This document shows, one piece after another, positions 49,085 through 62,039 of a DNA stretch of 64,000 bases. Position 1 is the first letter of the stretch. Every line of letters starts with the position of its first letter. This stretch comes from Cokeromyces recurvatus (taxonomy: Eukaryota; Mucoromycota; Mucoromycetes; Mucorales; Mucoraceae): contig NW_026251387.1 in the NCBI RefSeq assembly GCF_025118155.1, forward strand, positions 1-64,000, given 5' to 3'. The translations under genes and the position numbers were made by a program. The notes below the pieces were generated by a model. That model worked only from the letters and a program-made list of their open reading frames with translations, searched no databases and was not told the origin of the DNA.

Positions 49085-50483
49085 ATGAAGGATTCTACAC
49101 TTCCTGAAAATGTTGAACTTTTACGTACTCGCGTTGTAATTGAAAAAGATAGAGTTTTTAGTGTTAGTATAGAATTTAAAAATATGAAATGAAAGAAACA
49201 AAAAAAAAAAAACTTAAATAGTCATTTTTTTTTTTAGGTTAGTGGAAGTGATTATCCTCATCAATATCCTGGCATAAGTAATCAATTTGATCTTGAGGAA
49301 TTTAAAAAAGTAAGGTCGAAAGTATTAATTATACTTTTTTTTTTAACTTATCGTTATTATATAGAATTTTAAAGTCAAGATTCAACGTTTATCTAAACAT
49401 AGCATAGAATTTGATTTGATTGGTGTTGATGCTTCAATTGCTAATGCTTTCCGTCGAATTATGATTGCTGAAGTAAGCTTTAGAAAAAGGAAAAAAAAAG
49501 TTTATATTGACTTTCTTATATGTATACATGACTTTTTATCGGATAGGTTCCTACTATGGCTATCGAAAAAGTGTATGTTATGAATAATACTTCAATTATT
49601 CAAGATGAAGTTGTTGCACATCGTTTAGGTTTAATTCCTATTAAAGCTGACCCTAACGAATTTGAATACATGACAGAGAGTGGACCTACCGACCTTAATA
49701 CACTTGTATTTAAATTAAAAAAGAAATGTGAATTTAATCCCAAAGCTTCAGCTGATGAAACTGATCCTCATAAAAAATATATCAATAGTTATGGTAATAT
49801 GATTGGAAGGAAATGTGTTGTGATTGTATATACATATAACATTATTCTTTCTATTTACAGTCTATTCAAGTGATTTAATTTGGGAACCTAAGGGTAATCA
49901 GGAAGAAAAGTTTAAAAATAATCCTCCAAGACCAGTCCATGATGATATTGTGATTGCAAAGTTAAGACCTGGTCAAGAAATGGAAATGGAATTACATTGT
50001 CAAAAGGGTATTGGTAAAGAACATGCTAAATGGTCACCTGTAGCTACAGCATCCTATCGTCTTTTACCCGAAATTACCATTTTAGAGCCTATTACAGGTG
50101 AAGATGCAGAAGAATTTAAGAATTGTTTTGTAGACGGTGTTGTAGAAGTAGTAATGGAAAATGGAGTAAAGACTGCTAAAGTAGTTAATCCTCGTAAAGA
50201 TACAGTCAGTAGAGAAGTTTTACGACATGAGAAATTCAATAACAAAGTTCGTTTAACTCGTGTTCGCGATCATTTTATTTGTAAGTAGTAAATACATGCA
50301 TGCATGCATAAATATGCAACTAATCATACTTTTCTTCTTATAAAAAAAAAAAAAGTCAATGTTGAAACTACTGGAATTATTCCTGCTGAACAAATCTTCC
50401 TTTCAGCACTTGATGTCTTTATGGAAAAGATTAAAAATATTCAACCACTCATAGATCGCTTCACTAACTTTACCTCAGAATAA
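49085..50483 (+). CDS. RPC40: RNA polymerases I and III subunit AC40 (RPAC1)
   Basis: Alpha-like subunit shared by Pol I and Pol III; it dimerises with AC19 to nucleate polymerase assembly. Exon 1 is 49085-49162 ([20 protein letters not shown]...RVFS), joined to [18 protein letters not shown]. The alpha-motif stretch follows: [38 protein letters not shown] and [17 protein letters not shown], then [24 protein letters not shown], the YRLLPEI insert, and the C-terminal dimer part [15 protein letters not shown]. About 345 residues in six exons. The stop at 50481 is 135 bp from the convergent DAHP synthase stop. Confidence 0.95.
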
Positions 50484-50618
50484 AGTCATTTTCTTTCTTT
50501 TTTTTTTTTTCTTAAATAACAATAACAATAATAATAATAAAAAAAAAATAGAATTATACATTTATGTATATTTAATAATGATAAAAAAAATAAATGCATC
50601 TTTGTATATAGATCAAGC

Positions 50619-51904
<1,286 letters not shown>

Positions 51905-52094
51905 ATTGTTAGAAAGAAGAAGAAGAACAAGGGAAAAAAAAAAAAGATATGCAGTAGATCAAGATTAAATCCATTTTTATACTGTTTGAATACTAAATAT
52001 TTAAAATCCGCCGTGTTCTATTTTTTTTTTTTTTTAATGTTGTCATTTTTTTTTTATTTTTTTTTATTTTATTGTCATTATTTTTTTTGCATAC
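51905..52094. promoter_or_regulatory. Shared divergent promoter DAHP synthase / MTQ2
   Basis: 190 bp between two start codons, with pyrimidine/purine tracts on both sides (AGAAGAAGAAG next to the synthase start, long T-runs next to MTQ2). No specific transcription-factor site (such as the TGACTC motif of general amino-acid control) was seen. Confidence 0.45.
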
Positions 52095-52977
52095 ATGATA
52101 CCTACACCAGACTTGTCGCATATAAAGAAAAATGACTTTGATAAAGTATATGAGCCGGCAGGTATATTTAAGGGTGTTTAAATTAAGAATAATATAATAT
52201 TGAGTAGATCCAAAGAGGACACATTCTTGTTACTAGATGCATTAGAAGAAGATGACAGATTGATCAAATCACTTAAGCCTTGTATTTGTCTTGAAATCGG
52301 GTAATACTTGTTAAGGATAAAAAAAAAGAGGGGGAAAACACAAATCTTATCTAAAATAAGTAGATCTGGATCTGGATGCGTCATAACCTTGTTATCCAAG
52401 ATTGTAGGAGAGCATAATGCCTGTAAGTTGAAATCATAATATGTATGATATAGTTCTATTTATATCCCTTCCTTTTTTCTTAAAAAAGTATTTTTAACTA
52501 CGGACATCAACGATTTTGCTTGTAAAATAACTAAAGAAACTGGATTAAAAAATAATGTAAATATTGAATCTATTCGAACTTCACTTGTTAATGGACTTTT
52601 GCCTCGTTTAAAGAATTCGATTGACATACTTTGTTTCAATCCTCCTTATGTCGTCACGACACATGAAGAAGTTGGAAGTACAGGGATTGAAGCATCTTGG
52701 GCTGGTGGTATCGATGGTAGAGAAGTCATTGATCAATTACTACCTTATATTAAAGTATGAAAAAAAAGTCACATTTGCATAACAAATCATTGATCCTTTC
52801 CCTCGTTTATAGGATCTTTTATCTCCAAAAGGCATATTTTACTTGTTATTAATTAATGAAAATAAGCCTGAACAAGTTATAAATATCATGAAAAATACAT
52901 ATAACATGAAAGCAGAAATTAGGATGCAACGTCGCGCTGGAAGAGAGAGACAATTTATTATAAAAATACAGCATTAA
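52095..52977 (+). CDS. MTQ2: eRF1/histone methyltransferase MTQ2 (HEMK2/N6AMT1 family)
   Basis: SAM-dependent enzyme which, with Trm112, methylates the Gln of the GGQ motif in release factor eRF1. Start MIPTPDLSHIKKNDFDKVYEP. Spliced exons give EDTFLLLDALEEDDRLIK, motif I CLEIGSGSGCVITLL (split by an intron after EIG), TTDIND (motif II), the catalytic NPPYVV in DILCFNPPYVVTT, then WAGGIDGREVIDQLL and a C-terminal beta strand ending RQFIIKIQH. About 220 residues, normal for MTQ2. Five exons. The third exon begins SGSGC after a short intron full of A and G. Confidence 0.92.
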
Positions 52978-53067
52978 TACGCTAATTGTTTTTTTTGTGT
53001 TAAAGTATTATAGATTAACCTATAGAATGTACAACTTAATTAATAAATACTATTATGATCTTTAAAC

Positions 53068-53502
53068 TTACTTTGACCATTGTGTCATCATATTTTGAAT
53101 ACCATGAAAGAATCCAATTTTCTTTTTAGTATTCATCACATTCTTTGTTCTATACCATTTCCAAGCAGCTGAACATACATTCCAAGCAAATCCACTAATG
53201 AACGGCATAATGATTTGGTCTTTAATGACTGCAGAATAGAAAATAGAAATATTAGATGCACCATTTTCTTTTAAACGAGCTAATGAAGCTTCAAATTGTT
53301 TTTCAAATCTTAAATCGGGTACAGTAGGGCCTTTTCTTTTCTTTAAAACTGAAAAGTCATCCATGTCTTCATCGAGTTTTAAAAGCTCTTCTTCGCTTTT
53401 GTCAATATCCGGTCGTAATAACTCATTCTGTCGTCTTTGAAGTTCAAAAAGACGAGCTGTTTCTTTTTCTGTAAAGTCATAACTAGAAGATGTTGTATCC
53501 AT
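53068..53502 (-). CDS. Small conserved fungal protein, DUF1770-like, 144 aa
   Basis: Single-exon gene, MDTTSSSYDFTEKETARLF. A charged coiled-coil-like N-terminal half (residues 10-60) is followed by VPDLRFEKQFEASLARL and a more hydrophobic segment (IFYSAVIKDQIIMPFISGFAWNVCSAAW, residues about 88-115), then a basic tail. The PDLRFE...(I/V)xDQ...MP...G..W order recalls the fungal DUF1770 family, whose role is unknown to me. One amphipathic or membrane helix is possible. It is convergent with MTQ2 (90 bp between stops) and divergent from the Spo71-like gene. Confidence 0.7.
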   Translation of the reverse strand: MDTTSSSYDFTEKETARLFELQRRQNELLRPDIDKSEEELLKLDEDMDDFSVLKKRKGPTVPDLRFEKQFEASLARLKENGASNISIFYSAVIKDQIIMPFISGFAWNVCSAAWKWYRTKNVMNTKKKIGFFHGIQNMMTQWSK

Positions 53503-53579
53503 TTTTATTTACAAACAAGAAATTAAAAAAAAAAATGAATAAAGGGAAAAATACGTTTGTAAATATTGATGATGTGTGT

Positions 53580-53618
<39 letters not shown>

Positions 53619-54006
53619 CATTTATTTATTTATTTATTTATTTAGAGAAAATAAATGAATTTTGATTGGCTATTCTTAATAAAGGACTATGATGTATACA
53701 TTATCATATATTGTTCTTTATGAATAATATTCTATCTAGGAAAGAAAAAAATAAAGAAATAATAATAATAAAAATAGTATATAATTATAAAAAAAAAAAA
53801 GTCTTTTGCATAACAATCTAAGGCTATATTCACTGAAACAATAACATGTATATTATTCGTTCGATTGTTGTCAATTTAAAGTTTGTTGCAGGAAGCATTT
53901 TTATTTTTCCTGTTTTGTAATAAATCAGCGGTCATTTATCGTTTATCATTGTTTCTATTGTTTTTATTGTTTTTATATTCACTTTTTTTTTCTTTTTCTT
54001 TTAATA
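53503..54006. promoter_or_regulatory. Divergent intergenic, DUF1770-like / Spo71-like
   Basis: 504 bp between start codons. Contains 38 T (53581-53618) followed by (ATTT)n (about 53619-53645), then AT-rich DNA and a T-rich leader directly before the Spo71-like ATG. Confidence 0.5.
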
Positions 54007-57000
54007 ATGATGAACGATTTAACAGAAAATGAACAAATAGACGACATTAAGTTTTTGCATCGTAAGAATTGTGCAAAACGTATTTTCATAGGGCCTTGGG
54101 ATATTAGAGCACCTATTTCTCCATCATTACTTGAATCAGAAGAACAATCACAAATTAATGAAAGCACTTTTATTCCTACCGACAATAACTCAAGCTTAAA
54201 ATTATCAAACAAGTAAAGCTATTATAGTATATATTTTATTTTATTTCAAGTCTAGTAATTGACATAATATAGTCAACATACTTCTATCAATTGTAGTCAA
54301 AGTTCTATTATTGCCATGCATAATTCATCACTTGAAGAGATGGATAGCCAATTATCTAATAACAAAGAATTACAACACCATTCACCAACTACTACCACTA
54401 TCTTAACTACATCTGTTACCCCTAATTCAGATGGAACAAGTTTTTTTACAGCTAAATCTAGAACAAACTCTACTATCTATCATAGCGTAGATTCAACTCC
54501 TTCTTTTCTATTAAACGTAGTCGATGACGAAAATGATGAAGAGATAGATTATAGTATACTTAATGCTAATAATGATATGTTTGATATTTCAAACAAACCT
54601 ATATCGCCTCCCGAGAATAAAGAAAGTGACACAGAATCTGTTAAAACTGTGAGACCATCAGATAAAGGTAAGGCACCTATGGCTTCTTTACTCTCAGCAG
54701 TTCATACAGAAACACCGCCCTTAACGCCATCTCCTCCAACTCAGTTATCATCACCAAAGAGACAAAGAAAAAAATTGTATCGCAAAAAGAAGCCATTATT
54801 TTGGCGAAGATCAGGCGTCTTGTCGCAGCAGATCCCTACAATTGTTACACCAGATCCAACTGGTAAAATCATTAAAAGGGAACCTATCCTTTGTATGCAA
54901 TGTGTATCTGGATGTAATAATTCAGTGCCTACTCGATATAAAGCCGCAAAGGAAGCAAGATATAATTTATTAACCGAAAAATGGAGACAAGTTGAATTAG
55001 TTTTAACGGATACATTTATTTCTACTTATTCAGCTTCGAGTTTTTATTGGCCAAATCAGAAACTAGAACATCGTATCTTCCTTGTCGGCCCACGCAGACC
55101 TAAAAAACTCGAATTATATTTATTATCTCCTTTAGACTATTCCTTTTGTTTACGTTATCAAACGTATCGTTCATCACGTCTACCTATCATGGTCACAATG
55201 ATGTTTAAAGCAAAAACTTTTTCGAAATGTCAAGAATGGTACATGCAACTCTACCATACTTTACCTAATGAATGCAAACGTTCTAGTCCTCAATGGTGTG
55301 AAGTATATATACCTCTCTTGGATCTATCTGTTAATTTACCTTTAGCAAATGTCAGTCATCCGAATAGGATCACAATGGAGGATGTGAAGGACACAGTTAT
55401 ATCTGTGCTTGAAGAAGAAAGAGAAGAAGAAGGAAATGAACTGTTGAATCGTTTAGTCACTAGGAGTGATATTAAACACATAGTGGAAGATCAAGCACCC
55501 TCTATTTATGATCTGGGACTCTGTTGGACACATGAAGATCGAGCGGAATGGATCTATTGGACACATTCATCCTCTGATCCAGAGAAACGTATTGATACAC
55601 TCATTTGCCCTCAAAGCATTGAAAACACACATCGACTCGAGTTACGCATGATTGAACATACACCAAATAATATTATCTTGCAAGAAAATGTCAATTTAAT
55701 AGAGCCCCCCTCTGTGGAGGGCTTTATGATTTATCTCTCTGATTTTCATGGATCTCTAAGTACTATTCTCGCCAATCGAAAATTGAATTATTTTGCTACC
55801 TTTGATCACTATTTATTCTATATACCATCTGCTAAAGTGGATCCCCCTAATATGGCCTGTTTCGTTGATGAGGATGTGTTACTAAGAAATATTAAAGTTA
55901 AACCCTATGTCTCTGCTGTGTCTCCTTACAGATCCACAGAGGAAATTGAAAAAGCAGAGATTCAGAGACGAATGCAATTAATGATAGAGGCAAAGGGTGT
56001 CATTAACTTGACAGAGGTATCTTATGTAAGACGCGCATTTTCAAATGAATTAGAGGCATTAGAAGAAAGTAGTACGTCAGGTGGTGGTGGTGGTGGAGCT
56101 TTACGGAAACGACCCAGTCGAATCCCTATATTATCAAATCATACCATAAATCGAAATCAAAGTTTCTTCCCTATAAAGCAAGAACGACATAAACCTTGTT
56201 TAGAGATTATTATGGAAAATGGATTACAAATTAAATTGGAGGCATACTCAAGTGATACATGTGATCTTTGGGTGAATTACTTGTCACAGATTATTGTCTA
56301 TTGGAAAGCTCGTAAAGAAGCCGAAAAGGATGCCCACTCAGCTAGCCATTATACAACAAACAAAGCAGTAGAACATAAACATCGAAGAAAAGTAAATTTG
56401 GCAGATACAAGGATTTGGAGTTATTGTCTCTATGAACAATGCCGCGATATAGTGGTAAGATGATAAATTGTGTCTCTATTTGATTTGTGTATATCATCTG
56501 AATAATCCTCCCTCGGGAATTTTTTTATTTTATTTTATTTGTTAGAAATCTGGTATTCTCTATTATAAACCTCGTAAGAGAGGTACTTATTCGAAAAAGA
56601 TATTTATATTAACATCCAATGGATGGATTTTATTCTATGATGTATATAATCGGGGCTCTATGAAAAAGGTATGTAATTATGAAAAAAAGGGAGCACTGGA
56701 CATTGCGGGATGCTATTTCTATTCTGGAGTGGATTGCAGTAAAAAGAAAAAGGGTTCTAATGTGAACGAACATCAACCATTTAAAAAGTTATCACGTATA
56801 TATGGTAATGGATTAACAACGGATGATGATCCATTATCTTGCATGTTCTCTATCTGGAAGCCCAACATACATCGTTATTTTAGTACAAAACGACAAAGAC
56901 TTCGTGTCTATCAACGTGATCAACGTATCAATCCTAGTGGCACTACATATACTTTTTTAGCAAGAAGTAGAAAAGAGAAAGAAGAATGGGTTTATGCATT

Positions 57001-57043
57001 AAATGCAGTTACAGAGCATATGATACGATCTGATATTAGATAA
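54007..57043 (+). CDS. SPO71: Spo71-like protein with tandem PH domains, 3 exons
   Basis: Exons 54007-54212, 54297-56454 and 56546-57043 join in frame to give about 950 residues. The low-complexity Ser/Thr-rich N-terminus ends in a basic patch (RQRKKLYRKKKPLFWRR). A conserved block follows (KIIKREPILCMQCVSG) and a first PH-like domain (EKWRQVELVLTDTFISTYS... RPKKLELYLLSPLDYSFCLRYQ... KCQEWYMQLYHTL). A central region (SVEGFMIYLSDFHGS) precedes a split second PH domain (LNYFATFDHYLFYIP... CDLWVNYLSQI). The last exon has a third PH-like fold (SGILYYKPRKRGTYSKKIF... FLARSRKEKEEWVYALNAVTEHM). This fits the fungal Spo71/Mug56 type (PH_4), which acts on the prospore membrane in yeasts. The role here is unproven. 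Start could be 54007 or 54010. Confidence 0.72.
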
Positions 57044-57343
57044 TGAATAAATAATGAATAATGAATAATAATAAAAAAAAAAGGGCTTGTCTAGAATTTG
57101 ATACTATATTAGAAAGAAAGAAAGAAAGAATAAAACTGCCTACTAATCAGAATTCATTGCAAAGTAGTTGGTAATAAATGTAAAACGTATTTATTTTATA
57201 TTTAGCAGCTAAATTTATTCAAGTAAGGAAAGGCCAAGACGAGTAAAAAGAACCCAAGACAAATATTCTTCAATAAGAAAAGAGAAATAATATAGGTTGA
57301 CTTGTGATAAGAATAGTTTATTAGTACACTCAACACTAAAGAG

Positions 57344-57383
<40 letters not shown>

Positions 57384-57673
57384 CTTGACCTCTGCTTCTA
57401 TTATGACTCTCAACTCTAATGAATAAAAATATATATTATCATATAACCTTATCCAATTTAGTTTCTTTCAATTTCTACTAGTGTTAGTCTATCATATAGG
57501 TATTCATATTGAAGCCAGTAATAAGCTGTTTGTAGTCTTATTATCAACGCTGAATTAAGTGACTGATTACGAGCCTTCTACGTAAATTTTTATTGACGCG
57601 CAATTATATATGTATGAAAATAACTCGCCTTTTTTTTTTTTTTTTTTTTTTTTTTCTTTTTTTTTTCCTGAAA
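57044..57673. other. Intergenic, Spo71-like / PSMG1
   Basis: Contains an AAAG microsatellite (about 57111-57130), 38 A (57344-57381) and a T-rich tract ending about 10 bp before the PSMG1 start. No gene supported. Confidence 0.5.
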
Positions 57674-58627
57674 ATGGTGTACAACGATTATGAGGAAAGT
57701 TTTGCATCTGCACCTGTCAGATATGCTTTAGATGATCATGATAGTGATGAAGAATTAGAAGCTAGTGTTCAAAACCAAAAAATAACTGTTGAGATCAACT
57801 TGGCTATGGTAACTAAAGAAGATGATGATACCAAATGGACTATCGTTATTGGTCCAGAAGGACCTGGCAGTGTTTATATTAATTCACTTGAAGGTCAAAG
57901 CACAACAGCCATTGGTTTAATAACTCGATTGGTAAGAGAAAGAAGAGAGATGTCGTTGTAAAAAAAAAAAAAAAATAAAATAAAATAAAAAAATAACGTT
58001 AATTCTAGTTTGAAGGAACCCATCCAGAAATAAAAGCAACTATTTATCAATTAGTTAAACAGCCTATTTTATTAATACCTTTTACTACCCAAATACCGCC
58101 AGAAGAGGCTAGTCTTTATACAAAATCGATTTTAAATAGTTTTTCTGGTAAAATGGATAAAGTCATTGTGTTAGATTCCTTTACAACAACTGGATATATT
58201 ACCAAGGATTATAATGAGAATTTAGCTCCTCCCTTTTTACGTATCTTGCAAACAACCACTGCCCCCATTGTTAAAGGTTTAGCACCTTATGAGTGTCCTA
58301 ATATTATTAAGGGTTTTACTGCTTCCTTGATCAGTTATGTAAGTATATACAGATAAAGTTGATTTTTTTTTAAAAAAAAAATGACTCTAATGTGTCTGTT
58401 TATTCTTGTAGTGTGAGATGCATTCTATTCCTTGCTATAATTTATTAACACTTCAAGAATCAGTGTATGCTGCTTTATTAATCACAACAGAGACTTTAGA
58501 AGCATACAATATAGGTTTACGACAATTAGGTTTGGATTTTTCATTTAATGAACATTTAATGAGAAAAATTTTAAAAACTCGTCATACTGGTCGCATTGAT
58601 GACAATCATCATCGCTTATATCTTTAA
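57674..58627 (+). CDS. PSMG1: Proteasome assembly chaperone 1 (PSMG1/PAC1) homologue, 3 exons
   Basis: PAC1 forms a heterodimer with PAC2 that scaffolds assembly of the 20S proteasome alpha ring. Start MVYNDYEESFASAPVRYALDD after a long T-rich leader. Acidic N-terminus, then a beta-rich core (WTIVIGPEGPGSVYIN). The conserved segment LAPPFLRILQTT and ECPNIIKGFTASLISY matches human LPSPFLRALKTQ and EQPNIVHDLPAAVLSY, followed by CEMHSIPCYNLLTLQES. About 265 residues. Introns after THRL-type ..ITRL (about 57932) and LISY (about 58339, containing T9A10). The homology is distant but runs along the whole second half. Confidence 0.8.
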
Positions 58628-58731
58628 ATTCATATAGTAATAATAATAATAAAAAAAAAACGCATATGTATATGAATATCAATCTATTATATACATATAT
58701 TTATTCTTACAGATTTCTTTCTTTCCTTTTC

Positions 58732-58763
<32 letters not shown>

Positions 58764-58844
58764 AAGGTGTACTTTATACAAGGAGAATATGTATGTATAT
58801 ATATATGTGTGTGTGTATGTATGAATGTATACATGTGTTGACAA

Positions 58845-59018
58845 TTAGACAGCTAAAAGCTCACCCCAGTTACGAAGAAAAACAATGGCACCAGTGAAAA
58901 CAGTAAGAGAGAGAGCAATATTGAGATTTCCTTGACGTTTTTCGGGTGAAAAGAGTTCTGATTTAACAGCTTGAATGAATGATTGTTGTTTGCCTTGTTC
59001 TAATTGACGTTTATCCAT
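58845..59018 (-). CDS. 57-residue single-pass membrane protein, Tom6-like
   Basis: Uninterrupted small frame with ATG at 59018 and stop at 58845. Residues 1-30 are polar (MDKRQLEQGKQQSFIQAVKS, then ELFSPEKRQG). Residues 33-49 form one transmembrane helix (IALSLTVFTGAIVFL), and the end is RNWGELLAV. Size, tail-anchored layout and the F(L/I)R.WG(E/D)(L/I)L ending recall fungal Tom6 of the mitochondrial outer-membrane import pore. Other small membrane subunits are possible. The T25A9 tract at 58732-58765 lies in its 3' flank. Confidence 0.65.
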   Translation of the reverse strand: MDKRQLEQGKQQSFIQAVKSELFSPEKRQGNLNIALSLTVFTGAIVFLRNWGELLAV

Positions 59019-59222
59019 TTTAAAATTTTTCTTTTTTTTTTTATATGAATATAAAGAAGAAAAATCTTTAGTAAAGGCTGTGAAGGAGGGATATGGATGG
59101 GAGGGGGTAAAATCAAGTCACGAAAGTGTTCATAAATTTAAAATAAGCCAATAAAAAAAAACAAATGATTTGCATATTTATTTATGTATATTTTATAGTC
59201 TAATGTTTATGCGCATGCCAAT

Positions 59223-60633
59223 TTATACAATTTCTTCAATAATCAAATCGTCATCATCTTCCTCTACAGCTGGCTTTTCAGATTCAACTTCTGTAATTTC
59301 AGCACCTTCTTCATCACGAATCAACATTTCAACAATAGTTATACATTTTTCTTTAAGTTCTTCATCAGTCTCTTGTAAATGAAGACGTTGTATAACTCGA
59401 TAGACTTGTTTTTTACGTAAATATTCACGTCCATAACGAGTCTGGGTTAATAAAATAATAGAATCTAAAAGCATACCACGAAGGACAGGATCTGTTTCTC
59501 GTTTCTTTAAAGAAGAAACAAATGAGTATTTACAAAATTATCTACAAAGTTAGAATAAATTGTATACCTTATCATCACCCAATAATTGGATTTCTTCGGG
59601 GAATTGTTCAAATTCGTCCATATCATATTCTTCATTACCACATAAAGGTAATAAAATAAAAGGTAATGTATTCATACCCTCTACATCTAATAAACGTTCA
59701 TGCTCACGAGCCTCAAAACAACAATTCTTGATAACTGAATTAGCACCACCACGTCGAATCACATTTGGATCTTCAGTAAAAATTTGAATTTTTGTAAGTG
59801 GAGCTAATTGATCTACAGTTGCCTCTTCAATCATAAATACACGACCCAATCTGATACTAGACACATTTGAAAAGACACTAGCCAAGAAATGGTATTCTGC
59901 TTCTGGATTGTATTCTTTTTTATATCCCTTATGGAAGATTTCAACAAGTTGATCTAAAAGACGGGTAGATTGGCTTAAACCTTCAACTGGTTCGGCTGTT
60001 GCTTGAATGACTTTAACGCAAGTGGGCTCAAATTTGGTCATATTAGATAAGAGCATACAAGCAAGGTCTGCAAGCACAGATTTAGGATTCTACAAAAAAA
60101 AAAGTGCGTTTGTATTTATTTAAAATTAGAAAATAAAACCATAAATAAACTTACTGTAATTAATAACCCAATATACTTGATAAAATCTGCATCATCCAGT
60201 TCTTGTTGAACAAGAGGATCACTAGATAAATTGATTAGAGAGCGAAGAGCATCGTGAGCAGTAACCTAAATAATGATTAGAATAAGAACTGATAAAATCA
60301 AAAAAAGCACTTACAGGATCTTCTTTACAAAGAGCTTTCATGTCTTTACAAACAGTTTGTCTTTGTTCAAGTAATAAGTGACGATATTGATTACCATTAG
60401 GAGTATAAGGAACAAGATGATGAAGAGCAATAGCCCTAATCTATTAACTAATTTGAGCACACATTCCTGTCAAGCAGAAAAAAAAAAAGATTTGAAGCTA
60501 TTTTTTTTTTTTACCTCTAATGCAGGTTGATGCAAGAAAGGAATTAACTAAGAGTGAACAAAATAAATAAGTGGTCTCAAATAATTTGGATTTTTTTTTA
60601 CAAAGACTTTACTTCTTTGATTTGTGCTTCCAT
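59223..60633 (-). CDS. HGH1: HGH1 (FAM203) armadillo-repeat chaperone, multi-exon
   Basis: Hgh1 recruits TRiC to fold elongation factor eEF2. Gene-sense order: MEAQIKEV, a small exon with IPFLHQPALEVRAIALHHLVPYT, KEDPVTAHDALRSLINLSS, then LADLACMLLSNMTKFE, FLASVFSNVSSIRLGRVFM, DPNVIRRGGANSVIKNCCFEAREHE and LPFILLPLCGNEEYD with EEIQLLGDDK. The last exon (59474-59223) has RGMLLDSIILLTQTRYGREYLR, ending in an acidic tail (EEDDDDLIIEEIV). The RRGG..NCCFE and ILLPL.G motifs are diagnostic. An upstream in-frame ATG at 60669 could add 12 residues; 60633 is preferred by family N-termini. About 350 residues, normal. Confidence 0.9.
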
Positions 60634-60669
60634 GTTGATTCGAAATTGTTTTGTTTGAAGAATGATCAT

Positions 60670-61581
60670 TTTTTAATTTTTTTTTTCTTCTAATAAATAA
60701 AGGAACATGTGACTGTTTATTAACCTTGATTATATAATAAATAATATAATTACTAAAAAAATATCTTTCGTACAGACTGTGCTTTATAGAAATCGTTTAT
60801 TAAAAGCAAACAACTATAACTTTTATAATAATTGATTACCTTAGATATTCTCGAAGCATTATGAGTTTTTATTTTTTACGCTGTTGTTCATTAAAATTCT
60901 ATATTTAACTTTCTTCTAGATCTCTGATAGAATACAGTTATTGTATCTATCTAATTATTCAGTGGTAAATAACTCTAATTTCTGTCTGATTCATTCACAA
61001 ACATTCCACCAAGTACCAATGACGTTTCTTATAAAAACCTCACTTTGAACTTTTACAAACTATAAGAGAGAGAAAAAAACCCGATTATTTCTTTTCCCTA
61101 TAATTTTTTATATTGTGGCAAGAAATCTAACTATTTGGCAGACGAGTTGTTTCCTCTTGAATCAACATTCATTATTAATTTCTTTCTTTTTTATGATAAG
61201 TTTGAATCGGTTTTTGAGATGGCTCTCCTTCACCTCATAAAAGGAGGAAAGGTGGAGCAGAGTTTTCCATATCACTACTGCATATCTAAATTTAACTCTG
61301 GTAGTTTTAAAAGATTACCCTCCACGATTATTTATTAATTGCACAAGTATATTTTATACCTGAATGCACATTTGACTATAAAATAAGATATTCTCTTTCC
61401 CTTCTCATTCTTTTTTTTTTTCCCTTTCAACATAAAATAAAAAAAAAAAATGCTTTTGATGAAACTTTGTTAAAGCTAATTGATTTAATTATTTACATTA
61501 CTGAATAACAATAACCAAAAAATAAAGAAAAAAAGAAAAAAAAGAATTTATTCTGATCGCTGCAAATATTGAAAGGATAAG
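60670..61581. other. Intergenic HGH1 / SSS1
   Basis: About 900 bp without a recognised gene. A forward 67-codon frame (61135-61338) has no domain. AT-rich, with a T-run near 61411-61421 and A-rich runs near 61438-61450. Confidence 0.5.
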
Positions 61582-62039
61582 TTAGGCAGCACCGACAAGA
61601 ATATTGTTGATAGGAATGTGAATGAGCTATATAAGAAATAAAAATTATAAATAAAGAAAGAACAAAAATACGCGTTACATAATCATGATGATGATGATGA
61701 TGATTTATCCTTTCCCTCCCCCCGTTTTTTTTTTTTGTTTTTGTTTTCTTCATTCACGCATTTATCATCATCTCGTGTCATTCTAATTATTACCTTAACA
61801 AAATAACCCAAAGCACCAAGGGCAGCAAAACCCATAGCAACGGCTTGTGTAATCTTTAAGAATTCTACGTTTATTTTCGAAATTTAATTAGTTTTCAAAC
61901 GATGAAAAAATGTCTCTCTTTATTTACCTTGTTGATCGGGCTTCTTGCAACGGTTCATAAATTGAAAGCCATCTTTGAAGAATTGCTTAGGTCCTTCAAT
62001 AACTTGTTGTGCAGTGTCTTTAACTTCAGATGAACTCAT
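61582..62039 (-). CDS. SSS1: Sec61 translocon gamma subunit (Sss1), 3 exons
   Basis: Single-pass ER protein that clamps the Sec61 channel. Start at 62039: MSSSEVKDTAQQVIEGPKQF, then FKDGFQFMNRCKKPDQQ. The next exon is EFLKITQAVAMGFAALGALGYFVK, and the last exon, after a 200-bp intron containing (ATG)n, is LIHIPINNILVGAA, ending at 61582. GPKQF.KDG..F.NRC.KPD and KLIHIPINN are invariant in SEC61G/SecE. About 75 residues, normal. Splice sites are clear, with the VK|LIHIPINN boundary at about 61626. Confidence 0.96.
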
